Part shown: positions 33,668-47,419 of the stretch, in pieces
How positions within the stretch are numbered: position 1 is the first letter of the stretch
Layout: every line of letters begins with the position of its first letter
Assembly (NCBI GenBank): GCA_029747015.1
Contig: JAKOGI010000005.1
Span: 672,191 to 736,190, forward strand
Direction of reading: 5' to 3'
DNA: 64,000 nt
DNA from: Carnegiea gigantea
Taxonomy: Eukaryota; Streptophyta; Magnoliopsida; Caryophyllales; Cactaceae
Notes under the pieces: model-generated
Seen by the model: the letters and a program-made list of their open reading frames with translations, nothing else
The model's database searches: none
What the model was told of the DNA's origin: nothing
Position numbers and translations under genes: made by a program

Positions 33668-34990
33668 TCAAGCAGCTCTCCTGGTCCTCCTGTGCTCATA
33701 ATCAGGGTCATCGGTAGGCAATTCATACCGACACACAGGGCATGTGTTCCTGATACTGAGCCATGGAAGGATGCAATCACCATGATACCAATGGGAACAA
33801 GGCAACTGTTTCACTTGCGCATTGACCTCAATTTGATCCTTGCAAACAGCACATAGTGCTCTCTCATTTAGCACATCCTCATGGGTAACGACCACAGTGG
33901 GAAGCTCATCCACAATGGATTTCGAAGCTGGTGGATGAGCCAAAAGTGGGTTCTCGCCATCTGCAAGCGGTCCAAACATCAACTCGTACTCAGAATTGTA
34001 ACTGTTATCATCGAGGTCACTGAAATAAGGCCCGGGATCACTCTCCAATTCCAGGTTCCTCCCCTGATTGTCAACATTCATCAGCATCTCCCATTCCAAA
34101 TTCCCTAACCCTCTCCCCCTTTCTACATTCCCATCTTCCTCGGGACCCGAAATGGGCAAAACAGAAATGGATCCTTCCTCATCCGGGTCAGGCTCAGCCA
34201 CAAAACTCAGTACTTCCCTCTCATCAACCCTATCATCTACCTCCTCCCACTCGAAATCGTTGTTCGATTCCCCATGATCATCCAACTGGAATGAATCCCA
34301 ACACAGGGGGATACCAATGTCTTCATCATTCAAATTATCAGCTGCATAATCTTCCTCCTCTGAATGCAAATCAATCCCCAACAGCCCATCACCCTCTTCA
34401 AAATCCGAATCTGAATCCGAGTTGATCTCAACTACCCTTACACCACCTATACTCAACAACCCACCGGAATTACCATTTCCACTCTCTCTCCTCGCTACGA
34501 CAAATTCGTCCCCACAATCAGACACAATAGACCCACCACAGTTACAATCATCTTCATCGTCATCACAAACCTCATCAAATCCAATTCCAGCATCAAACGC
34601 TAACCCTAACCCTAATTCTATAAGCGATCGATTAACACCCACCTCACAATTTTCTTCAATTTCCACTAAATTCGGTTCATTTACAGCTTCCGACACGAAT
34701 TCCTCCCTGCCCATCAAATCAGACTGCTCGACGCGCTGATGAAACAAGTCCATAACGAATGTTACCTGGTTCTTGCGGTCGCGATCATTGGATCCAGCTA
34801 TCCAATCGGACGGATCGCCGTCGAAGATGACGGCTGCAGCGGCGGAAGATTGGTGGCAGCGAAGGGAGAGAGAGTCGGAGTCGAGTCCGTGGATATGAGA
34901 CCAACAGGGGAAGGAATCAAGGGTCACGATCTCTTCTACAACCCCATCATGATCTTCTTCAGGGAAGTTGAGGAAGGGAACCTCCGCCAT
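33668..34990 (-). CDS. RING-H2 finger E3 ubiquitin ligase, intronless, 440 aa
   Basis: A single open frame starts at the ATG at 34990 (MAEVPFLNF) and ends at 33668. The frame stays open further upstream but has no earlier ATG, so this start is preferred. Residues about 10-370 are acidic and low-complexity (runs of Asp, Glu, Ser and Gly such as DDDEDDCNCGG), probably disordered. The C-terminal RING-H2 follows C-x2-C-x14-C-x-H-x2-H-x2-C-x10-C-x2-C: Cys380, Cys383, Cys398, His400, His403, Cys406, Cys417, Cys420, with KQLPCSHWYHGDC and PWLSIRNTCPVCRYELPTDD. This matches plant RING/U-box superfamily ligases of the CIP8/RING1-like type. Such proteins recruit an E2 through the RING; substrates are unknown. 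A basic tail (HRRTRRAA) follows. No lesion found. Confidence 0.93.
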   Translation of the reverse strand: MAEVPFLNFPEEDHDGVVEEIVTLDSFPCWSHIHGLDSDSLSLRCHQSSAAAAVIFDGDPSDWIAGSNDRDRKNQVTFVMDLFHQRVEQSDLMGREEFVSEAVNEPNLVEIEENCEVGVNRSLIELGLGLAFDAGIGFDEVCDDDEDDCNCGGSIVSDCGDEFVVARRESGNGNSGGLLSIGGVRVVEINSDSDSDFEEGDGLLGIDLHSEEEDYAADNLNDEDIGIPLCWDSFQLDDHGESNNDFEWEEVDDRVDEREVLSFVAEPDPDEEGSISVLPISGPEEDGNVERGRGLGNLEWEMLMNVDNQGRNLELESDPGPYFSDLDDNSYNSEYELMFGPLADGENPLLAHPPASKSIVDELPTVVVTHEDVLNERALCAVCKDQIEVNAQVKQLPCSHWYHGDCILPWLSIRNTCPVCRYELPTDDPDYEHRRTRRAA

Positions 34991-36653
34991 TGTTGGATCT
35001 GTGAAGATTGAAGAAGGAAGAGGAGAGAGAAAGAGCAAGAAAAACGGGGAGTGGATCTGAATTTTGCAGAATTTTGCTTGCACGGCACGAGGGAAGCCTC
35101 TTCCCCTTTCATCAATTAAGGGCCCATTCTTTCAGTCGATAATGTCCTCCTTTTATTTCCTCCCACCTCTGCTCATTTTTTACCGTTGAATTTCATTTGT
35201 TCAAGCTTTTCTATCACTTTTCTATTTCTTTCTTCTATTCAATTTCAATCCAGTGTCGGGATGACAGTAGATCCAAAACCCCCCTCGAAACTCATGAAGC
35301 CCAATCTAAATTAAAAGACGTTATCGAATGACACCCGATAGATCTTAGTCGGTCTAGATCTGAGTGTATATGGGTTGGATCTAGATTTCAATTTGAAAAA
35401 TTTAGACTCAAACCCAACTTGAGATCTGCTTAATACTCGTTAATATTTTAAAAAAATTTTAAATATAAAAATTGACCAAACCGTCACTTTAAGCGGCTAA
35501 AATATTTTGAATTTAGCTACTTTGCATTGCTCTATGTCCTCACCCTCACGGTCACTACTCGTTATCCACAATTTCTTTCTACTCTTCCCACTCGCTTAGT
35601 CGCATCTATAACTCTCTCAGACCCACTCGATTCAAATCTCTCACTTTGAAGGAACATTATTTTTATTAAAATTGTCAAATATTTTAAGCTAATTTTTTAT
35701 CATTAGAATATAGGAATTCATGTAGGATATAAAAAAGTAAAAAAAAATCCAATGCAAAAATTCTTTAATTTGAAAAATAATCGGGATTCGCTAAGAAATC
35801 GTTGACTCGTGATGCCCACAGAGTTTGGATCTAGGCGTCATCTTTTCAGATCCATTGAGCCTAGAGTAGGTCTAAATCCAAGTCTCAAAATTAAAAATAA
35901 ATGAATTTGGATCCATCTAATTTATAGCAGACCTATTTCCATTCCTATTACATTCTATACCATTTTCTACCACTCTTTTTGCTCATCTTTCCATTCCTTC
36001 TTCACCCTCGCCATTTTTCCTTTCCATTCCACACACATTCTTTTCCAACAACAAGAACAAGTTGTAATTAGTTTTGATGTGCACATGGTATAAGTTTTGG
36101 TTTTTTTTAAATAAAATAAGCCTTAAAAGAAAGATGCGTAAGTTTTAAAAAAATTATTCTGATTTAAGTTAGTTAATTAATTAATTTAATATTTAAAGTT
36201 ATCTTATGCATTTTATCAAATCATTCGACAACTCTGAGTAAATAATTATCCATAAATAATAAAAATACAATACTTTTATGTTATTTGTACAACCGTCTAA
36301 TTATTTAAACAATTGCCCAATTTAGAATAAGTAACTTTGTGCACTGGATTTAAGTTTGTACAACTAAATAAACCTTTCACTTGTTCTCCTTATGTAAGGC
36401 TTTGAATTCAAGTCTTGTGAATAGAGAAATCTATTATGAGAGAACTCTATCTTTGTTAGATCAACAATACTTCGATTATAGTAAAATGGATGATCCAAGA
36501 AAAGAAAATAACCAAAATGAATACGAACACATGGAGTAAACAAGGGGTGGGGAAGGTTAGAAACATAATCCAAAGTGGATTGCTTAGATTATGTCCAAAT
36601 TTAATTCAATTAATTAGCTAACTTGACAATGCATCTAATGTCAAGGGTAAATC
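34991..36653. other. RING gene 5' flank and gene-free spacer
   Basis: The first 150 bp on the minus strand are the likely leader and promoter of the RING gene. The remainder is AT-rich, with GGATCTAG and TCCAAATC-like words that may be an old repeat. No gene supported. Confidence 0.5.
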
Positions 36654-37391
36654 AGTCTTAAGTAGACCTAATCAACTTGAGGGTCGGATTGAGTTGGGGG
36701 TCGGGTCATAAGGGTCGACAGATAGAATTTTCTCGGCCTTGACCCTACCCGACCCTCATGCAGGTCAACATACCCCTGACCCTAACCCTAATCTTGCGGG
36801 TGTCTTTGGGTCATGGGGTCAGACCCAACCCTCAAAGCTCTTGACATAGAAAATGAGATTTTCACTAACTATCTTTTTATTATAAAGATCAACATTAAAC
36901 ATCTTATAAAATAAAAAGTCAAACAATAATATAATGCTCCGATGAAGCGCATTGCAACCATAAACACTCTAATAATTTAGTCATTAAACCAATAGACCGA
37001 TTAGTTCACTAAAATGACTACTCAGTCTACCCCAAACATTAGAGATGGAGCGTTAGAAGATTATGAACCAGTGAGATTTGGTGAGGTGAATGGGGAAAGA
37101 TGCTAAGGGGAGATGGAAAAACGAAAGCGAAAAAATTTTGAACAAATAAAACCAGAAGTATCTTATTTTATTTTTAATTTTTAATTTTTTAAAAAAAGTT
37201 AGGGTCAACAGGTCAGGTCAGCGGGTCAAAACATTTACCCAAGCCCGACCCTCATCATAGTAGGGTACCTTCAATTTGAGCGTCGGGGCGGATCAAAGAC
37301 AAGAAAAGCCAACCCTAACCCTCACTTTTTAGGGTCAGGTCGGGGCGGATCGGACGGATTCCCGACCCGTTGATCAAGTCTAGTCTTAAGT
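36654..37391. mobile_element. Mutator-like non-autonomous element with 10-bp target duplication
   Basis: The element spans 36664-37381 (718 bp). It is flanked by perfect direct repeats AGTCTTAAGT at 36654-36663 and 37382-37391. Termini are AGACCTAATCAACTTGAGGG on the left and, in reverse, AGACTTGATCAACGGGTCGG on the right. Both subterminal zones are rich in GGGTCGG/CCGACCC words. A 9-11 bp target duplication fits Mutator-like elements. No transposase frame is present. Confidence 0.88.
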
Positions 37392-39497
37392 GGTAAATCT
37401 AGATTTTACTAATTGACACGTACAAATTAGTTAGATTTAACTGGACTCATTTAGAGCCAAATTAATTAAGCTATGGTTAACTTCACACACCTTCCTTATT
37501 GAGATTTGAGATGCCTTCCTGAGAAATGTGGACGCTCATGCCAACAAAAACGATTTCCTAGGCCCAATGAGTTGTCAGCCTAACTCGAATTGGCCCATTA
37601 GCTGGCCCAGAGCCCAAGTATAAGGGACCTAAGTTGATTTGGTTTTCTCAGTCCACGCCCCAATGGATCCCAATGCCCTTATTGATGCATTTTAAGCTGG
37701 GATCAACTGTACGAACTCTGAAAATTACCCAGGGTGTTGGTTAGCATGCTTTTTCTTTTTCTTTTTCTTTTTCCTTTTCTTTTTGGGGAGTATTTTTCCC
37801 AAATGAGGGGGAATCTACACAGTGGTAGAGTCAAGGTTCAAATCATGGGGTGTCGAACTACACTATATAGTACAACTAATATTCGTCTAATTTGGGCTGT
37901 AATTTTTTAATATATTTTCTTTTGGCTTTTTTTTTTTTTATGACACAACATAACCATAGTATTGCATTAAACCTAAAAGATATCTCAAATTTACCAAATT
38001 CCATCTTCAAGCTCCCAAATTCGATTTTCAAACTCACAAGTTCATCAAAATTAACTTTCATTTGACTTTTTTGAAAATGATATTAGCATAATCGTTAGAC
38101 ACAAATTTGACTAGAATTCCTATATTAGATACAATAGTTTGCAAATAATGATTGTAGACTAAAAAAAATATTTTTGCCCTTTGATTTTGCCTTTGGAGAT
38201 AAAGTCTCTTATACTATTTTCTTTATAGGTTGATGTCAACTTAAAATAAATTTTCGTTTTGGTTATCCCTTATTCATATCAAGCTAGAAGAAAATTCCAA
38301 ATCTTTTATTTTTGCAAGGTGGAGGAATTAATTAAATATTACATGCCAAAATTAATGGTAAAAATACTATGAATCTTAATTTTAAAAAAGCCACGAAAAC
38401 GGTAATTTGCCAGACTCAAACACACGAACTACCCTCCAATGCATGAAAACCCAAACGACTCCCCCCACTGGGGCAGTGCACTCTTCCCTATACACATGCA
38501 AACTAAACAAAAAAACAGGCGACGTCACATATCTTGATTTTTAAAAAGACTCACGACTGCAGCCTTCTAGATTCAAACATGGGATTTACGGCATCCCCAG
38601 CCCATTGTTACGCGTTTTAGAGCTGGGCCCGCATGTGACACGCATTGGCACCAGCTAGTTACACGCATTACATTAAATGGGGGACAGAACCGTGCACAGT
38701 TCCGTCCCGCATTCTTTTTTTTTTTTTTTTTTGGGTCGCGTATAGCAGCAAAACACAACGTTTCAATGCAATGCCATGAAGGAAGCTCAGCGTTTTGATA
38801 TGTATTTTGCAAAAAAAAAAAAAAGGAAAAGCATGGGAACTGGCATGTCTTTTTGGAAATTGAGCCATTTAATGGGTTGGGTCATTGTAGCCGTTACTTG
38901 CAACGGCTAAATTGGGTTTTTGGGTATTTTTTTTAGTTAGTTAATTGTGTGTATAAATATGAAGATGATTATGTGGAAAATAAAATTTAAATTATCTCTC
39001 TCATTCTCTTAATTCTCTCAATCTGAAATATTATTTGTAGCTGTTTTTATTGTATTAATTTTTAATTGAATTGTACTTTCAATTCTATCTTTTTTCACTC
39101 GTTGAAAAACAAACACATAAATAAAATAAGAACAAAAATTAAAATCAATTTATCCATTTTAATGTCAACAAAATAAATATTCCTTACTTTCGAAAATTAA
39201 AAAATAATAACACATGTTATAAAAGTTAAAACACAAACACAACATAAAAAAAAAGTAATAAATTATGTTTGAATTGTAGGCTCTGTGGTAATTAATTATT
39301 CTGAAATGAGTTCCAGTGGCTAGAAAACTGAATAGAATGCAAGTGGAACTTCTGCTAATATAGCAGGCCTGAGTTTTAAAAAATAAAACTTTGATTGGGA
39401 ATGCTCTTACGTTATCAGTCCAGACATCGTTCAAGTGCCCTTGCCAATTGGACACTGCATGCGTCATGAGATAAATGCAAACTAACAAATATATATA
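37392..39497. other. Gene-free spacer with hairpins and homopolymers
   Basis: No gene supported. A CTTTTT-type array lies at about 37750-37783. A T18 run followed by GGG is at 38705-38725. A perfect 8-bp stem TAGCCGTT/AACGGCTA with a 6-nt loop is at 38888-38909, resembling sequence inside some plant MITEs. GGGAATGCTC near 39390-39405 resembles one end of the GAGCATTCCCA family. Confidence 0.55.
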
Positions 39498-40298
39498 GGC
39501 TATCTTTGGCAAAGAGTTTTTTGGGTGCAAAAAGAGTTTTTTGGGGGTAGTAACTGTTTGACTCAGGTCAAAAAGCTCTTTAAGGTATTTAGTTGATTAG
39601 CTTTTTAGATTAGTTTTTTTTATACCTAAAAAGCTCTTTTACAAAAAACTCTTTGGGATTATTTTTTCAAAGAGTTTTTTGATATTTACTATTATAATGA
39701 CCATGCTAACCTTATAATTTGGACAAATTTACATTACATGTCATTCACAAATTATATTCCCAAATGTTGGATTATACTTTAAATTTTTCAATTTATTTTT
39801 TTCTTTTTTGGGACAAGATTTGTGGATGCTCATGATGTTGAAGATAATGCTTTTAATTTTAATGCTTTCTTAATTTAACAAATAATTTATGTTAGTTAGT
39901 CTTACATGATATATAAATATTTTTTATACCACATAATTTCAATTGCTATTAAAAAAGAAAATATTTAATATTAAAAATATATTTTGATAATAAGTACTAA
40001 AATTAGAAAAACGTATAATGTAATTTTATATATCACATAAGTCTTAATTCATAATTCATATCAAAAAGAAAAATAAATATCCAATGAAAAATTATTTTGT
40101 TAGAAAAATAATGAAATTGAATAATGGACATAAGTGAAATTTTATCAAATAGCTTTGTTAGAAACAGTTAACTTCATCAAACACTTTTTCCACAAACAGC
40201 GACTGCAATCAGTTAAGTTAAATAGCTAATACAATCAGCTAACAGTTAACAGCTAATGCAATCAGCTAACAACTAACAGCTGATTGTCAAATAGAGCC
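39498..40298. mobile_element. Non-autonomous DNA transposon, about 800 bp, hAT-like ends
   Basis: The left end GGCTATCTTTGGCAAAGAG and the right end in reverse, GGCTCTATTTGACAATCAG, are imperfect inverted repeats. AAAGAGTTTTTTG words recur near the left end, and AACAGCTAA or CAGCTAAC words near the right end. No clear target duplication; no transposase frame. Confidence 0.65.
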
Positions 40299-42505
40299 AT
40301 AGAGGTTTTGTATTTCTCCCCCCATAAATTCCAATACTGAATTTTTTCCTAAAAAGTTTGAATGTCAATTGACGCCCTTTGCACCCACATAGCTCCGCCC
40401 TTAGATCTACACTCAATAATTTATAAGTAACAGATTTGCTACAGAAAAACAGCTAAACTGCTTGATACTTGTGAGACATGTATGTTTACCAGGATCGGTC
40501 ATGTATGTTTACCACGTGATTGGAAGATCAGTCATGATTCAGAAATATTTTTCCGATATAACTTTTATGATATACTCTTCAACAACTTTTTATGATATAT
40601 GCGTCTCATTGTGATACTAATTTGTGTTGTAAGGTACATGTTTACTTGCAAAGTTTGACATGAGGCTTCTTAAAATAAGTGAACTCTTATTTTTTATAAA
40701 TTTTAATCTATTTATAACCATAGTCTAGGATATTACAAAAATAAATTCAAATATGGTGAGTTTTAGCACAAATAAACCTCATGGAGATTTTTTGAACGAT
40801 AAATCAATAATCAATTCTGTATTTTTGTTTTTCCTTGTTGGACCACGTATCGAAAACATGGTAATGTAAGGGGGAGCACGTGAGACGCACGCCATGAGTC
40901 AGTTGGGCGATGCTATTTGCTGCCACACCAACGACAGGTCAGGCCACATGCTCCCACTGTCCCTTCTCTCTCTCTCTCTCTCTTAAATATATGTTTATTA
41001 TTTATTTTGTTGTTTGCTTTTTATTTGTTTATTATTGTTCATTGGGGGGCCTTCCCCTCTGGAAGGCTTGTGAGTGTGTGTGAATGTGATCGATGGTGGG
41101 TCCGCCGTCAACGTGACACGATCACGAGAGAGGGGTAAAAGAGCACCTCCTCAAGCCAACCGCACCGCCCTCTAAACTTCTCCGTCTAATTAATTACGTT
41201 ATTTTATATGCCAATTTGCTTGCCCTTAAAAAATATCGTCAATTTGCTTGCCCTTTAATTAAAAAAATATGTTTCATATTTTATAAAGGATCGACATACA
41301 AAAGACTTCTTGAACATTTATGTTTAAATTTTAATTTTATCATTTGAATTTTGGTATTATTTATTAAGTTAATTGAATGACTTTTATATTTATAAGCGAA
41401 TACGTTGTGTGGACGATATTTCTATATCATATAATCGATTATTGTTGTACAATCAAGCTAGACTAATGCTAGAAAGAATACATTATTAAGTGTCTTCAAT
41501 ATAGTAGTTATTATAGTAAATGTGAAAAAATTTTACTTTCGGTTCAAATTTTAAGGTCATATCTTCTATTACTTACGAGAAATATAAAGTTGTAAATGTG
41601 TTCTTTAGTGGACCTGGTATCCAATAAGTGAATCCTTCATTAGTTATAGTTTGGTGCTTTTGCTACCCCCTACCTATCCACACTCACTTAGCCACTTGTT
41701 ATCAATAATCCGGTGCAGTGACCGCATTCATATAAATGAGGGGTTTATTTTGCTCTTTATCTCTCCTCCCAACATATTATACACTGTTTTTTAAGCCAGT
41801 AAAAGATTCAATAAGATCAACAATAAAAACAACAACCTTCAATATGGGTCTCACTTGCACAATGCTTAAGAAAATCCCAATATAAGTAGTCTTATCTTTA
41901 CAGGTATCGTTACATATATAGATATCGGTTGCAATAGACAGTATAGACCCATAAAAATTTCAATAGGATAAATATTATAATATAATATGGTGTTTCTCCA
42001 AACGAAACTAACTTGAATAATAACAGCAGGTATGTTTAATTTTGTAGTAGTAAAAAAATAAAATAAAGTAATATTGTTCGAAAAAAATAATAGTATTAAA
42101 ACGCAGCAACGGAGTGAGATGACGGCGCCCCCCGCAACGACGGAGGAAAGCAAGGTCCCCACCGCACGCGCGACGGCACTGGTAGTGTGGCACAGTGAAC
42201 GGCAGGGGATGGGCGCACGTGACTGGCTGCTTCCCTCACTCACGTGCGCTTCCGCTCTCCTCTCCTTCCGTTTCTTTTTCTTTTTTCTTTTTCCTTTTCT
42301 TTTCTTTTCTTTTCTTTTCTTTCATTGCATTTCTTTCACATACGAGTGAGTGTCATGTCACGTCATTTTATGTCACACAAGTAGTACAAGGGCGATCACT
42401 CCTTTCACATGCCATCCTCTCTCTCTCCCCCTCCCTGTCACTTTCTCTCTCTTAAAAGTTCAAAGTTTTCCATTTTCTTTGTTGGCTCCACCTTCAATTA
42501 TATGA
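40299..42505. other. Gene-free spacer with CT microsatellite and GC-rich CACGTG patches
   Basis: No gene supported. CACGTG sites are at 40877, 42216 and 42241. A (CT)n tract is at 40965-40983 and a (TTTTC)n tract at 42270-42323. Local GC rises near 42110-42250. Open frames there are low-complexity. Confidence 0.55.
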
Positions 42506-42833
42506 GAGCAGCTCCAACGGAGCCTCGCTCACGTCGGAGGCAGCATTGTGCGGCTCGCGTGCCGTTCGTCGAGCGGCTCGGGAGGCTGATTGCGAGCCCG
42601 GGCCGTCTCGCCCCTTTTTGTTTACTTTTTTGTTTTTATTATTTTTATTGATTTTTTTTAATTTTAAGAAAGTAGTTGTGTGTTGTAAAAAGTTGATCCA
42701 CGAGTACTATTTTATTTGTCAAAATTGTGAGCTTTGTATTGAAGAGAGGGAGAATTGTGAGCCTTTAATTGACTCACAAGCTGATGTGGCAGAAGTTGTG
42801 AGTCAAAAAATTAAGTTACCACTCGGAATGGTC
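42506..42833 (+). mobile_element. MITE, GAGCATTCCCA family, diverged copy 3
   Basis: Begins GAGCAGCTCCAACGGAGCC and ends CACTCGGAATGGTC. The interior has CTTTAATTGACTCACAAG and GATGTGGCAGAAGTTGTGAG, as in the other copies. No protein-coding signal. Confidence 0.65.
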
Positions 42834-45242
42834 AGAGTTAAAAATATCTCATATTTTCTCTGCTACTATGATATCTCGTTTTCATTCCTTAATTTTAATT
42901 GGGCCCTAGGGAAAAACAGTTTAATTTTAGTTAGGTAGATTTAGTGTAATAAATGCAATGTATAATTTTTAGGTTTATTAAGACGAAAGACTTGTGAGAC
43001 CATTTGATATATATTGACATTTTTATAGTTCGAAAAAATACAATCTTATAATTTGTTATAAATATGCTATAATATACATTTTTTAATTTATTTGTACAAT
43101 ACATAAAAAATGCAACACCTCTTATGTAAGTACGTCTCTTAAATAACTAACTGATTAAAAGTTACAGACTACTTCTATAAGGTTTGGTCACATGTGCATG
43201 GAGAGGTCACGGCTGCTAATGAGCAGCACTAATGGAGGCGTGGAGCTAATTAGGCATAGCCTATTATAGCATAAGGTTAGCGTGAGTCTCGTATAGTAGG
43301 AATTAGCAAAGCTAGGAAGACAAATATCACGTGAGTTTATGTAACAAGAGAAAGCATTTCAATATATGCAAAATAATCCTTAAAATTAAAATTGTCAATT
43401 ATCTAAAAAAATATTAGAATGATAAAAGAACAGTTTTTTAAAAATTTTAGGAGCCTTGAAACAACGGTAAAATTGTCTCCGCGTAACTAAAAGATCACGA
43501 CTTCAAACCTTATAATCAATTATTGACAAAGTCAGTATAAACTGCTTACAATTCACCTCTTAAAATAAAACCATTTTCTAAATCATGTGTAAATAAGAGA
43601 TACTTATGCAATAAACAGCTTTTTTTTTTTTTTAAGTAAATAGCAATAACAAACGAAAAAGTTAACAGCAGATGATTGAAATTTGGCGAGAAAACGGAAT
43701 TGGATCGCACAAAATGAAAGTGGGCCCACCACACCACACACAGCAGATGAGTTGGCCACGTGATTTGGGAGGCTACGTTTTGGTAGGCCAGCCATATCTA
43801 ATCACGTGACGCGGTGCTCAGCCACGCAAAACTGAACACGTGTGACCTTACTCATTGCACCTTTCCGTCCTTTCGTATATTAGTACTGTTTATTACCAGT
43901 ATCCTCTTTCCTTAATTACATTTAAATTGACTAATTAATTACAAGGGAAAAAGTAACATCATCCTTAAGAACAGCTAAAAAAAAGGGATTATTAACTGAT
44001 CCCAATATTGATACTCTTTGCCAGAGAATGTCTACAGGTTGTATTTTCTTTTGTTTACTTATTTATTCATAATTATTTGTTTGTTTCTATAAATCAAGCC
44101 ATCAAGAGAGTAATTGGATTAAATTGCACAATAATTGGTAGTTTCTTTTTTTTTTCCCCTTTGGTTTGGTGATTGAAAGGAAAATTTAACATGATTCGAT
44201 CTCATGCATGAGAGGCGGCTATTCCGTCAGAAGTACAAAATATGATCTAGCAGTAAGTGGTAAAAAGTTCTATAAAAGTTCTATAAAAGAGTCGCAACAA
44301 AAAGTAAATGATGTGTGAATTGAATGTTGTTAAATATCGAGGCAAATAGGGCTAAGCAACATTCGTTAACTTTGTGTTTTTTTTTTTATTTGGTGATTAG
44401 TAGCCACAATAGTTATCGATTCAAAATATAAGTTCGTTCATAATTTGCTTGACAATGTATTTATTTTTTTTTCCAAAAATTTTAGGCGCTTTTAGAGAGA
44501 GTTTCTTTAAAAATTAGTAGTCTTTATTGAAAACCAATGATTATGTGGATAGAAAAATATAGATGATGTAAATTTGGGACCGTCTTAGCACAAAGTGCAT
44601 ATATTTTATTTAGAAGCCAAGGGATCAACAATTGGAAAAAAAAAAAAAAAGTCATTGGATTAGCAAAGTCACGTTCCACCGTCATTGTAGCCTAATTAAT
44701 TAATTAATTAGACGATTAATCAATGGAGTACAATTGACAAAGCCAAAGCTTGAAATAATTTTTAATTAGCAGCCTAATCTATATATATCTGTAAAACGAA
44801 AAAGAACATTGCCAGATTACCTGTATACATCACCTCAGTTGCTGTCTCTGTGTGCTGGAACCTTCCGCCCACTTTTTATTATATTTTTTTTCGTCAATTA
44901 GCAAGATAATTAGTGTACATTAGATTTGTGTTCCAATAATTATGCAAATAATATGATATTATAATTTGCAAAAAACTCTAATTAAGTATACATTAAGGTT
45001 AATAAACAATGGCAATGAGATGAGTACAGACATCACATTATAGCATTTTGAGTTAAATGATGATTCGTACAGAAACTTCAATATATGTTGATTGGCAATT
45101 TGCTGGTGATTAAGCACTTAATTAACATTATCGATCTAACCATGTTGGGGAAGCTTCCAAGACAGTCTTAATTAATCTACAGTAAACATGTTTGAACAGC
45201 AGTTTGGAACCATACAAATTGATAAGCTAGTATCAATGACTT

Positions 45243-45245
<3 letters not shown>

Positions 45246-45306
<61 letters not shown>
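45246..45306. repeat. (AT)n microsatellite
   Basis: Uninterrupted AT dinucleotide tract of about 61 bp. Confidence 0.98.
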
Positions 45307-45307
<1 letters not shown>

Positions 45308-46183
45308 CTTGCTACTATTTCTTAAGTCTGTATGGCAAAATATCAATTTGATTTTATTTTGTTGAAATGATACATGAAAAAAATAAAACTAGTATAACTT
45401 GGATCGTTAAAATTTAACTAATTATCGTACATTATATTCATACGTTAAAATAGTTTTCAAACGAAAAAATTATGATCCGTTCTGATTTTAGTCGTCTTTA
45501 AAGAAAAATTTCATCGTAATGATACTTGTGAGTTGCGGACATACCTATAAGAGACTTGGTTAACATAAATTCTTAAATCCTTTATAATGTACCATTGTCG
45601 TCATAATCTAAAAATGTTTTACCAAATATGTAGAAATATACATTATAGAGTAAATTATATTAAATATAAAAAATAATAAAATGACAAGAAGTGTATAATT
45701 TTATTGTAAAATACCCAGGAGTTGATAGATGCATGAGTATAGTTGTTGAAAACTTCAAGGAACATACGTGATATCGTACAAGTCCTACAGGAGATGCATC
45801 ATACGCGGCTTAAGCCACTAACTAAGTAGATTTCTTGATTATCAATTTGAAGTTGTTCGAGAAAGAAACAGGAAGAGAACAAAGGAATCCTTGGAATCAT
45901 TACAAAACCAAATGATTTGAAGGGAACCCAAGTCCAAATCTACCAGATTGTCCAAAGCAACATAACAAAATTCAGGAGATTTTACCCTTTCAGACAAGTA
46001 ATACAGACCACTGAAGAGTAGCGTAGAGTACAGAAATCAGTGAATATCATGGTTAAAAAAAATAAAAAATTGATGTGATGTATCTCCAGGTATACTGTGA
46101 TCAGATCATCTGCTTTCTTTTCTCGTGGACGTTGGTGCAGAGCATTGGGTCAAGAGAGTAGGCTCCACCACCCGACCTTAGAA

Positions 46184-46219
<36 letters not shown>

Positions 46220-47415
46220 GTTGAAGGGGGCTGGGCTTGGGCCCAGTGCCCAAGTGCAGGGTCATGGTGTGGAGAGACACGAGGCGTCCTTTCGGCTTTT
46301 TGTATCTCTACACGTGAGTTGAGAGGTCAAGTCACGTGGCCCACCCCTCTCCCGTCACATCACTTCATACATAAAAATTAGAACATACTAGCTAAGACTC
46401 GTACATTATCTCGGGATTAAGTTTTAAATAAGTAAATAGTACTTTGAAGATTTTAGCCCAACTTAAAAGAATTGACGTATGTAGTGAAAATATTATCACT
46501 TTTTTATATTTTTTTATTAAGATATTTTTTTATAAAAGAAGTTTCAAGCATACATATTTTTTGAGTACGTATTTAAGTGTTTCATCATATTTGAATTTTC
46601 AAATAACAAAATTGATATTTTAAAAATAACATTTCATTATTATTGATGTCCATTTTCTATAACTTTCACATAAAAATTATTTGTTATTTCTAAATTGTCT
46701 TGAAAATATGCATCTTTCTCTCTCTCTCTCTCTCTAACATTTTTTTTTTTTGTAGAATAAACCATCAACACCACCATATTGGCAATAATTACCTCTACCC
46801 ATTTGAGCCTAAAACACGTCAAACTCTAAAGTTTTAATCAACAAACCAAATTTTTGTTTGACCCCTAATTGCAAGTATTTAAGAAAATTCTTGCTAATCT
46901 GGTTTATCTGGGAGATGAATGAAGAGGAAAAGATACATAATTTGCACCATATATATGCATTTTCGCATTTAGGAAAAAAAGAAAAGAAGTTTGGTTTGAA
47001 GAGATCGATATGAACCTTAGTAAAGCAAATTAACGTTGACCGGGTTTTATTTACCGAAATTTATTGCCGATTACATCTGTAAAATACGTAACAAAAATAT
47101 AAGAAGAATTAAGGCCATGGATATATTTATTATCATACTAAGCTAATTAGACTTCATAATAAACATTTAATATTTGTAAACATATAGAGGGTTATATAAT
47201 TATTCATCAATTATATCAATCCAAATCCCCCCCCCCAAAAGAAGAGGTCCACCTGCACAATTTTGGATAAGGGTGGCAATTTCACCGACACCGAATGTAT
47301 CAAATACGCAAATACATAAATATATACGTCTAGGAAAACTAATAGCACAAATGTTTGCACATAGAAAAATGTCGATTTTCTCTCCCACAAACACTGGATT
47401 CACACTGAAAATTTT

Positions 47416-47419
<4 letters not shown>

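Noticed and set aside
34739..35011. Plus-strand frames opposite the RING gene
   Set aside because: They are antisense shadows of the long minus-strand coding frame, which has the recognisable RING-H2 domain.
42074..42651. Overlapping frames in the GC-rich patch at 42.1-42.6 kb
   Set aside because: Composition-driven; Phe/Ser runs come from the (TTTTC)n and CT tracts, and part is a MITE.
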